The translations under genes and the position numbers were made by a program. Below the pieces are notes generated by a model that was not told the DNA's origin, did no database searches, and saw nothing but the letters and a program-made list of their open reading frames with translations. Positions 14,101 to 22,015 of a stretch of 55,124 bases of DNA are shown piece after piece. Source of the stretch: Nemertoderma westbladi (lineage: Eukaryota; Xenacoelomorpha; Nemertodermatida; Nemertodermatidae); contig JAUCBJ010002839.1 of the NCBI GenBank assembly GCA_032718475.1, positions 1 to 55,124 of the forward strand. Direction: 5' to 3'. The first letter of the stretch is position 1. Every line of letters begins with the position of its first letter.

Positions 14101-14224
14101 TGTGTAACCCGGAATCCGGGTGAGTTTATTGTGTAACCCGGAATCCGAGTGATTTTATTGTGTAACCCGGAATCCGAGTGAGTTTATTGTGTAACCCGGA
14201 ATCCGGGTGAGTTAATTGTGTAAC
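11120..14224. repeat. 29-bp minisatellite repeating a splice-donor-like motif (about 107 copies)
   Basis: The unit consists of GTGAGTTTATTGTGTAACCC followed by GGAATCCGG; it starts at 11120 and decays at 14216-14224 (GTTAATTGTGTAACG). The last part, CCCGGAATCCGGG, is a 13-bp inverted repeat with one central mismatch. Three junction types alternate: CCGGGTGAG, CCGAGTGAG and a 28-bp form CCAGTGAG; TGTGTAAC is replaced by TGAGTAAC or TCTGTAAC in some units. The 28-bp form recurs at spacings of about 144 bp (five units) or about 260 bp (nine units), a higher-order structure. Nearly every unit keeps GTGAGTTT intact. By position it fills the start of the intron between the candidate shared exon and the first BED exon. 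Confidence 0.95.
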
Positions 14225-15390
14225 GTGTATTTCGTCCTGTCCTTGTGTCTTCGAGCTCCTCTGTGTCGTGTTTATCTTGTTCCTCCGTGTGACGAATCGA
14301 ACATACTAAAACAAGTAGATAACCAAGAAACAGCTGTTTAAGTTTTCTTTTTTGTGTAAATTTTCTAAGAATAACTTAAGTGGGAAAGTAATTATATTTC
14401 CACATTGAACGGTAACCAAACCTCCATATACGAACATTTCTAATACAAGCAACATAAATTTATATTTTCTCTATAATTTGATATGGATTATTTAATCCTC
14501 TTGGGCTCCACACATGCGCACAAGCATTGCGTATGTGTGGATTTTCAGATGGGTTGAATTGACAGAAGGGGGAGAGAAGAGAGGCTAGTAACAGCTAACA
14601 GGTCTGGACTTGTCCCATTCCATCACACATTTGTAACAGACATGGGACATTAGGTTACAGTGGCAACATTGCTAAATAGCGCGTTTTGTTCCCTGAATTG
14701 ACATCCCCCAACCCTCCCCCCCTAATTTTTCATTTTTTCAATTGATGTTTTTGGTTTTCGCTTTGCTTTAATATTTAACTCCAATTGCTAATAGTTAATA
14801 TGTTTTTTAAGTATTTGTTTACTGTGTGTAATTATTTCGAGAGAATTTAATTTAATTTTTGGAAATGATATGTATTTATTTTGGTTAAATATTTTAATTT
14901 TTTGTAGGCATTAATTGTTTTTGCGTTGCTTTTTGTGTTTGAATAATAATATTTGGGAAGACTTCATTTTCTTTGGTGCTGCCAAATAATATTTTATTAT
15001 TTAAATTGGTTTTATATATATAATTTATGTTAATTTATTTTAATTTAATTTTGATATTTTTGCCTTTTGACGTCTTACTGTGAGTGAACGCATCCTATCC
15101 TTTATTTACACGTTGAACACGTTCTGGACCTACTAACTATTTGGAATGGAATGTTCTGATATTTCGGAATTCATCTTTATAAAATGAGAAACTCATTGAG
15201 TCTTACATGCAGTCCCTCCAGACTGATATTTATAGTTTAATAAACCAAATCATTTGATATCGCCAATGTTCCTTTTGATTGGCCGTTTGTATAATTTGGA
15301 GAGACCTTTGTAACATATTCCCTCGCAATCCCACCCCACCAATGTTGCAAGTCTAGCCCAACTCACTCGCTCCATTTATGTTTGTTTCAG
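14225..15390. other. AT-rich non-coding stretch (intron by the gene model)
   Basis: I see no coding sequence here. The right end, CCATTTATGTTTGTTTCAG, is a good 3' splice site for the exon at 15391. A short pyrimidine-rich stretch follows the 29-bp array, then T-rich DNA. The only structured element is the stem-loop at 14508-14540. Confidence 0.6.
14508..14540. repeat. Short stem-loop (13-bp arms, 7-base loop)
   Basis: CCACACATGCGCA and TGCGTATGTGTGG are inverted repeats with a single mismatch, which would be a G-U pair in RNA. The loop is CAAGCAT. No function is evident. Confidence 0.6.
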
Positions 15391-15685
15391 TTCTGCGTCC
15401 AACCAATCTCCCATTACTCGTTCCCGTCGACGCACTTCCGGTTCCGTCGACCGCGCCGGCCACTTTATTCCCTCCCGGGCGTCCAGCTTCGCGTGGCGGT
15501 ACTTCACGCTGCTCCCAGAACTGCCGCAGTTCGCTGGTTGTCTAATCTGCGACAAACGCGTTCGTATCACGTCCACCACCACCAGTCCCTTTCTCAGACA
15601 CCTCCGCCAAGCCCACGGTTTAGTAGGGGTGAAACCTGATAGGGTGTCTCCCGAGAAACAGTCTGACGTAAATCCCGCATCGTAA
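15391..15685 (+). CDS. BED zinc-finger exon A (alternative terminal exon)
   Basis: The exon follows TTTGTTTCAG and starts with T plus codons for SASNQSPITRSRRRTS, an Arg/Ser-rich lead. It then encodes a BED finger: SFAWRYFTLLPELPQFAG, CLIC (Cys-x2-Cys), and FLRHLRQAH (His-x4-His). A tail of about 25 residues (GLVGVKPDRVSPEKQ...) ends at TAA 15683-15685; 97 full codons in all. BED fingers (named for BEAF and DREF) bind DNA in chromatin-boundary proteins, transcription factors and hAT transposases. The open frame beginning at ATG 15382 in another register is a shadow. The finger is complete and uninterrupted, and the local GC is higher than in the flanks, as expected for coding sequence. A possible poly(A) signal, ATTAAA, is at 16049. 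Confidence 0.75.
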
Positions 15686-16426
15686 TAATTACTGGAATTT
15701 ATTTTATCGTCTATAGATCAGTCAAACATTCAACCGAAACATTAATTAATTAATTAATTAATTAATTATGTACATCACGGATTGGTTTATCAACAAGATT
15801 ATCAGAACCATTACAATACCGAAATATTCAACCAAATCTACTTTATCATGTATCAACCACAGGATGCCTCTAATTATTTTGTAATACGTCACTTGGAATC
15901 TATTCCTATCAGTTTATCGATATTATCTCGAGACCAACTGGTCTGAGATTGACAATCTATTCCTAAAAACGGAGGAGGTTTACAAACTAGGGGCTTTATT
16001 ACTGGGAGTAGGTGCGACCTTGCGATCTCAGACTGACTGCCTACTGTAATTAAATACAATTATTTATTTATATGTACAAATTTGTAACTTTTCATTTAGT
16101 TGCTTTTTATTCGGTATTGTAAGATTAATATTATTATTAATATATTAATTATTGGTATAAATATTATATACGATTCAGATTGACATTTGATTTAATTTAA
16201 TTGTTTGATTTCTTTAATGGGTAATCAGTTATTTCGTAAGTTATATCTATACCGACTATACAGACACTCACAAACAGTAGGCTGCAACCGGGACTGGTGT
16301 TCTAGTTACTATTGACTCCCCCAGGAGTCATTCTAAACGGGCATTATTTTACACCGGTAGGCAACACGTTGTTATAAAAGCCCAACCAATACAATACTGC
16401 AGTCGGTTTAATTTTATCGTTTTTAG
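15686..16426. other. Gap between BED exons A and B
   Basis: This holds the possible 3' end of exon A transcripts (ATTAAA at 16049-16054), a TTAA microsatellite at 15741-15767 and AT-rich sequence. It ends in a pyrimidine-rich acceptor, TTATCGTTTTTAG, for exon B. I see no coding sequence. Confidence 0.5.
15741..15767. repeat. TTAA microsatellite
   Basis: A perfect run of (TTAA), about 27 bases, lies 56 bases after the stop of exon A. Confidence 0.9.
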
Positions 16427-16685
16427 TTCGAATGTTACTTTAGTGGAACGGATCGGTGGACAGCCAAGTGGTGCGTCGATGCGTCTGGTCCCCACCCACG
16501 CGAAGAGTTTTGCCTGGAACTATTTCACTCTGCTTTCAGACAACCCTAACCAATCGTTGTGTACGCTATGTGGTCGTTTATTTAAATACAATCACTCTAC
16601 TTGCACCACTTCACGGCTTCTTCAACACCTAAAAAACTCACATCGGCTTGTCGGGGCGAAGAAGAACATATTATCGCGAATTTAG
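16427..16685 (+). CDS. BED zinc-finger exon B (alternative terminal exon)
   Basis: Acceptor TTTTTAG (AG 16425-16426) is followed by T and the codons for SNVTLVERIGGQPSGASM. The finger reads SFAWNYFTLLSDNPNQSL, CTLC (Cys-x2-Cys), LLQHLKNSH (His-x4-His), with a basic tail (RLVGAKKNILSRI) ending at TAG 16683-16685; 85 full codons. The first base and phase are the same as in exons A, C and D. The frame has a GTG at 16443 and an internal ATG at 16479, but the first is not a eukaryotic start, and the acceptor supports use as a spliced exon. Exons A and B share the linker HGLVGVK / HRLVGAK after the second His, so they are likely duplicates. The biochemical role, sequence-specific DNA binding, is inferred from the family. 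Confidence 0.75.
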
Positions 16686-17426
16686 TTTATTGTAATAGCC
16701 GCTAGATGGAGTAACTAATTGTACTTGCTGCTAAGTGACGTTACTTAATATGACTAACAGTGCTAAACAACTATATTTTGCAAATATTCAATCCGATTTC
16801 GCAGATATGGGGGGATATTCGACACATTCAATATTCATCCCTCTCCAGGGGAAAATCGTCGCAAATAACAGCTGATTACTCTCAAAAATATAACTGTATC
16901 CTGTTCTATTGACTTTCGTTTATTGTTTTGGTTAGAATACATTTTGGTCATCTGCTCTTCTCCCTGAATTGATATTTTAACATTGAGGCCAAATATTAAT
17001 TAGCTGAGGTGGGATTTGCGTCTACATTCTCCAACTCAGTGTTTTAAATATAAAAAACATTTTTCAGAACTATATTCCTTTGAAACCTGTAGTATAATAT
17101 TTGCCAAATATTTTTGATATTACATTCCTGTTTATAAAAGCTTTGGCCTACATTTCTATTTGCAATTGTATTTAATTTTAAACAATTTTATTTTACAAAC
17201 TTTTTTTTGTTTTGAAACTTTATTTATCCTTAACTTCACGGATTTTTTCGTTTGTTTGGGCCGTCTCCATGGTGACGGATTAGGGACTTCGCCTCATTGT
17301 TCAGGAGTGACTTCAATGCTGCATGACTGGGTGTCAAAATATAAAACTACACCAATTGGGTGCAAATATAACAACAAATATATTTAATATCAATTACGTT
17401 TGCAATGTGTGTTTGCTTTCTTTCAG
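16686..17426. other. Gap between BED exons B and C
   Basis: AT-rich DNA without a recognisable gene or repeat. It ends in GTTTGCTTTCTTTCAG, a strong acceptor for exon C. No canonical AATAAA was found just after exon B. Confidence 0.5.
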
Positions 17427-17715
17427 TTTTGGACACGAACTGGCCACCCATTTGCAGCACTTAGTACCGTCACGCGCGCAGAGTTTTGTCTGGAACTATT
17501 TCACCATGCTGCCTAACTCTACCGGGTCGCTGCCTAACTCTACCGGGTTCGTATCCTGTATGATTTGCGGTCAGAATATGGTCTATCTAACCTCCAAAGC
17601 CACCTGTAGTACAACGTCCCTAATACGGCATCTAAAGACGGCCCATAACTCGAAACAAAGTCTAAAGCTTCATCCCAATCTAGGAGGAAGAACTAAAGTT
17701 AACTCCATAACTTAG
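17427..17715 (+). CDS. BED zinc-finger exon C (alternative terminal exon) with a 21-bp duplication
   Basis: The acceptor TTGCTTTCTTTCAG (AG 17425-17426) precedes T plus codons for FGHELATHLQHLVPSRAQ. The finger is SFVWNYFTM, an internal tandem duplication (LPNSTGS, LPNSTGF), CMIC (Cys-x2-Cys), SLIRHLKTAH (His-x4-His), then a basic tail to TAG 17713-17715; 95 full codons. The duplication is in frame and lengthens the loop between the aromatic strand and the zinc-binding cysteines by seven residues. AATAAA at 17922-17927, about 207 bases after the stop, is a suitable poly(A) signal. The frame is also open upstream of the acceptor to an ATG at 17323, but that part shows no finger-like or other recognisable sequence and is probably intron. 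Confidence 0.75.
17509..17550 (+). repeat. In-frame 21-bp tandem duplication inside exon C
   Basis: Two adjacent 21-base copies differ at two bases in the last codon (TCG against TTC). They encode LPNSTGS and LPNSTGF. Confidence 0.9.
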
Positions 17716-17921
17716 AAGCATTTAATGTACCTGAATTTATATCGAAACGAAACAATATTCATAGATTTTTTGTTAAATTCAACCTACTCGTACGTAATGT
17801 CACATATTTCCATGAACCTACTACTGAGTGTTACTCTTAGCCTTACGACGTCGCCTCTTCCAGTTTACTAGGACGGATATGACGGTATGGACGGTATGAG
17901 GCGCCGTTACCGCGAAGCCAG

Positions 17922-17927
17922 AATAAA
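17922..17927 (+). promoter_or_regulatory. Candidate poly(A) signal after exon C
   Basis: AATAAA followed by an A-rich run, 207 bases beyond the stop of exon C. Confidence 0.4.
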
Positions 17928-17995
17928 AAAAAACACTACGTCGGAATAGGTGATTGGAAGTCAGAAAAGTATGGTCTAATTAGACGTCAAGTTTT

Positions 17996-19345
17996 CTTGA
18001 GTTCCATTTATTTTTCGTTACTACCATTTCTTTTTCCTCACTACCATAAAAATTTATTTTCCTGACTTCCATTTATTATTCCTGACTTCCATTTATTATT
18101 CCTGACTTCCATTTATTTTTCCTGACTTCCATTTATTATTCCTGACTTCCATTTCTTTTTCCTGACTTCCATTTCTTTTTCCTGACTTCCATTTATTTTT
18201 CCTGACTTCCATTTATTATTCCTGACTTCCATTTCTTTTTCCTGACTTCCATTTATTTTTCCTGACTTCCATTTATTTTTCCTGACTTCCATTTATTTTT
18301 CCTGACTTCCATTTATTTTTCCTGACTGCCATTTATTTTTCCTGACTTCCATCTATTTTTCTTGGAGTTCCATCTATTTTTCGTTACTACCATTTCTTTT
18401 TCCTCACTACCATAAAAAAATTTATTTTTCCTGACTTCCATTTATTTTTCTTGACTACCATTTATTTTTCCTGACTTCCATTTATTATTCCTGACTTCCA
18501 TTTCTTTTTCCTGACTTCCATTTCTTTTTCCTGACTTCCATTTATTTTTCCTGACTTTTATTTATTTTTCTTGACCTCAATTTATTTTTCTTGACTTCCA
18601 TTTATTTTTCTTGACTTCCATTTATTTTTACCGACTTCCATTTATTTTTCCTAACTTCCATTTATTTTTCCTGACTTCCATTTATTTTTACCGACTTCCA
18701 TTTATTTTTCCTAACTTCCATTTATTTTTCCGGACTTCCATTTATTTTTCCTGACTTCCATTTATTATTCCTAACTTCCATTTATTTTCCTGACTTCCAT
18801 TTATTTTTCCTAACTTCCATTTATTTTTACCGACTTCCATTTATTTTTCCTAACTTCCATTTATTTTTCCTGACTTCCATTTATTTTTCCTGACTTCCAT
18901 TTATTATTCCTAACTTCCATTTATTTTTCCTGACTTCCATTTATTTTTCCTGACTTCCATTTATTTTTCCTAACTTCCATTTATGCTTCCTTCCTGACTT
19001 CCATTTATTTTTCCTGACTTCCATTTATCTTTCCGACTTCCATTTATTTTTTACCGACTTCCATTTATTTTTCCTGACTTCCATTTCTTTTTCCTGACTT
19101 CCATTTCTTTTTCCTAACTTCCATTTCTTTTTCCTGACTTTCATTTATTTTTCCTGACTTTTATTTATTTTTCTTGACCTCAATTTATTTTTCTTGACTT
19201 TCATTTATTTTTCTTGACTTCCATTTATTTTTTACCGACTTCCATTTATTTTTCCTAACTTCCATTTATTTTTCCTGACTTCCATTTATCTTTCCGACTT
19301 CCATTAATTTTTTCTGACTTAATTTATTTTTCCTGACTTCCAGTT
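17996..19345. repeat. 20-bp pyrimidine-rich minisatellite (about 67 copies)
   Basis: The unit is CCTGACTTCCATTTATTTTT with variants CTTTTT, TTATT, CTAAC and ACCGAC. The start of the array (TTGAGTTCCATTTATTTTTC, then TCGTTACTACC and CCTCACTACC) is repeated at 18361-18430, so about 360 bp were duplicated as a block. Each unit holds CTGAC or CTAAC, close to an animal branch-point motif, followed by a pyrimidine-rich stretch. The last unit ends in CTGACTTCCAG, which resembles a full acceptor, but the reading after it is not a BED finger. The array lies between BED exons C and D. Confidence 0.95.
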
Positions 19346-20902
19346 TATCATTTACATTTCGCTGTTGTTACTTCCAAAGTTTCGCTATTTTGGCTTCTTA
19401 TTGCCGGTAACAGAAAATTGGTCATAGGCGAGATTTATATTGTACTCGTGCAATACCGGTACTCATGGTGATGAATGTATAAATGTTCATTTTGGAAATT
19501 TTTGTTCAATAAATACTGTATAAATTTTACTGTAGTAGGCCTACAGTATATACCTAAATATTGTCGATAATATTTAATACAGTAAGTAATATATTCAAGC
19601 ATTATTATTATGTTATGATATTATTTGTTATTATATTTTTGTTATTATATTATGTTAGATATCTAACACTAAATATCTAACAGAAATTCAATAAGAAATA
19701 GTATTTTGTCTCCGGTTGAACGTGTGTGTTGGTTGAATGGCGGTTGTTGAACTATGTGTTTCACATTTCATGCGATATGTTATGGTAGGGTCCTTGTCGT
19801 CAGAAAATAATTACGTTAATAATTTAATATATTACGTTTTATTGTGTAATTATTTGATTAAATTATTAATTGATTATAATTTCACGTATCTAACATAAAT
19901 TGAGAGAATGACTTAAGATTTTAAACAAAACTTATTCATATTTAAAGACTTTATAGTCAAAATCTAACGAATTATTCCGATATTAATTTGTTTAATCATT
20001 GTAATATTATGAAGAATGTTTATTACCAGGTTCTTATATAAATTTCAATATGTAAATATAATAATAATTTTATAATATAATCTAAGGAAACGAACCTGCT
20101 CAGTACGTCTCCATTGCAACACTCGTTGCGCTCATGCCAAACCAGGTGGTTTATAGGCGTATAGTCAACGTAGTACTCGTCTTCATTATTAGCCTCGTTG
20201 CGCTCGATTTGTTTTGTTTGAGAATATTTTTACTCAACGCATACTGCCGTACTTTGTAACTATGCAAAGTCTCAAAACTGTGCGGGTTACAGATAATCTA
20301 TAGGTCCTTACCATACCTAGAATACATTATATAGATAAAGCAGATAGTGGCGCACTTTGACGAGTTTGACCGCAAGTGAAAAAAAGTTTTGTATATTGTT
20401 TTGGTTAGAAAACACCGCAACTGTATCCGGCTCTTTTCACTTAATGTTTTAAATTATATAAATTAAATAAATTTTTTAAACCGTTTAATGACCGCTTTTT
20501 GTGGTAATTTTGCGCCATCGACTCAGATAGTAGACAGGTACCGGTACCAAAGGTTTCGACAAAATACTCACCCCGCCAATAATACAGGCAGCGGGCAGCA
20601 TTGGTGGATTTTCAATTCATTCTCATAAATAAACCAGCAGAATTTTGAAAGTCCTTATCAAACCAATAAAAATCAAAAGATGCGAAAATATGAAGAGCGC
20701 GTCACTCTCATTGGCATGGAAAGTTTGTGCTGTTCATGCTGGAAGGGCTTAAAGAGACCTATTGACCCACGGTTGATGCCTGTTTGATCGGAGAATACTA
20801 TATAGCTGACAGCTTTTTATGTAGCCATAGACCTATCCGTTGCCAGGGCTAACCTTTTCTGCTTGTGATTATTATTGTCAAGTTGTTATTAAATATTTGC
20901 AG
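19346..20902. other. AT-rich gap between the 20-bp array and BED exon D
   Basis: I find no gene. There is a perfect 16-bp palindrome at 19653-19668 (TGTTAGATATCTAACA). A GC-richer stretch at 20090-20220 contains two copies of CTCGTTGCGCTC. The right edge, TATTAAATATTTGCAG, is the acceptor of exon D. Confidence 0.5.
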
Positions 20903-21209
20903 TGTGGATATGTCGAAAGATGTCACGAAAACGCCTAACAACGCGGACCGCATGGTTGATACGTCATCATTGAGTCATATCGTGCCGAAAAATTCGTCTA
21001 GCTTTGTCTGGCGGTACTTCACGTTAATCCAGGACGACCGCCATTGGGTTGTCTGTCTCGTCTGCGGGAAGCTCATTCGTTACTACGCAACCGCGCCTAC
21101 AAGTAACTTTCTTTCCCACCTAAAAGCCTTCCACAATATCGTGGTACCACATCGGAACAAAGTGAAACCTATTAATATGTGGACAGCGCCCCTTAGCGGA
21201 ACAAAGTGA
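20903..21209 (+). CDS. BED zinc-finger exon D (alternative terminal exon)
   Basis: Acceptor ATATTTGCAG (AG 20901-20902) is followed by T and the codons for VDMSKDVTKTPNNADRMV. The finger reads SFVWRYFTLIQDDRHWVV, CLVC (Cys-x2-Cys), FLSHLKAFH (His-x4-His). The tail runs into a 44-bp tandem repeat and stops at TGA 21207-21209; 101 full codons. An internal ATG (20910) could also start a short stand-alone protein, and an ATG-less frame extends upstream of the acceptor, but phase and first base match exons A-C. It is separated from C by 3.2 kb including the 20-bp array. Confidence 0.75.
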
Positions 21210-21320
21210 AACCTATTAATAGGTCGATAGCGCCCCTTAGCGGAACAAAGTGAAACCTATTAATAGGTGGACAGCGCCACTTAACGGAACAAAGTGATAT
21301 CTATTATAATAGATGGACAT
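21152..21320. repeat. 44-bp tandem repeat (about four copies) across the end of exon D
   Basis: The unit begins CGGAACAAAGTGAAACCTAT and contains GGACAGCGCCCCTTAG. The first copy is coding (RNKVKPINMWTAPLS), the second holds the TGA stop, and the fourth has decayed. Because 44 is not a multiple of three, copy number changes would alter the C-terminus. Confidence 0.85.
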
Positions 21321-21583
21321 GATTAGAGCAACACGTAGCAAGACAAACTGAAACCGAACTGTACAACTCTTCCCCCAATATCCGCATGATACGCAGTTTT
21401 ATGTTTATATTTAAAGCAATCATAATATAAAACGCAACAATAGTTATTTTATATAATGGAAATGACTCAATGGTAGCAGGGAGAGTTTTCATGATCCGAA
21501 TGTTTATTACATCAAACCTGCCTGTTTTTGCCGGTGAAATTTACTACAAAAATATATATTTGTGAAGTAGCTGATGCCAGCCA

Positions 21584-21607
21584 CCCCCCCCCCCCCCCCC
21601 CCCCCCC
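21584..21607. repeat. Poly-C tract (24 bases)
   Basis: An uninterrupted run of 24 C, followed by GGGG; 11 more C lie at 21700-21710. Confidence 0.9.
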
Positions 21608-21829
21608 GGGGAAATGTTGGGGGAAATCAACTTAACTAACGTAAGTTCATTTACCGATATACACCATGTCATGGAATATAGTGTCGTTATAAAGGAACAC
21701 CCCCCCCCCCTCCTATTTTTTCTACAAATCTTAATTTGTAGAAATTCAATTTGAAACAGAGATAGAAGTGGAGGTATATTGAAACATTCAGTACCTTCCA
21801 CTGGGTGAGGCAGAATTTATATTTTCCCG

Positions 21830-22015
21830 TTATTCTTTAGCCACAAGCGTTTGACAAGGTGTCTCTGTCGACATTGCACCAATCGTACTGCAGTTATTCT
21901 TCAACCCTACAGTATAGTACTGTAATTTGTCGGTAGGTATTGCAGAAAGCTGGCTGTGCAAGGATTCCAAAAAATCCTCAATATTTCCATGGTTGGCATT
22001 GAGCCTTGCTTGTCG
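21830..22015 (-). other. Possible coding remnant on the - strand at the edge of the 62-bp array
   Basis: Read on the - strand, this stretch is open from the last array-like bases to TAA at 21830-21832. The residues (for example ANHGNIEDFLESLHSQL, then TDKLQYYTVGLKNN) look like real protein rather than low-complexity sequence. I do not recognise the family. No convincing acceptor lies at its 5' side, where the satellite begins, so it could be a terminal exon, a transposon remnant or chance. Confidence 0.25.

Noticed and set aside
1-14224. CRISPR array
   Set aside because: Monomers are contiguous, with no unique spacers between them, and the context is animal.
15376-15639. Two overlapping open frames (ATG 15382 on +, and 15376-15582 on -) over BED exon A
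   Set aside because: They are shadows in other frames; the conserved BED finger is in a third frame that starts after the acceptor at 15390.
17160-17387. Hydrophobic 75-residue open frame before exon C
   Set aside because: Low-complexity Phe/Leu-rich reading of T-rich DNA, no recognisable domain, different frame from exon C.
19346-19440. Fifth terminal exon after the acceptor-like end of the 20-bp array
   Set aside because: The phase is compatible, but the reading stops after about 22 codons and shows no BED finger.
15391-21209. BED exons as pieces of a hAT transposase
   Set aside because: hAT transposases carry an N-terminal BED finger followed by a long catalytic region with RNase-H motifs; here each finger is followed by a stop within about 10-30 residues and no catalytic sequence or terminal repeats lie nearby.
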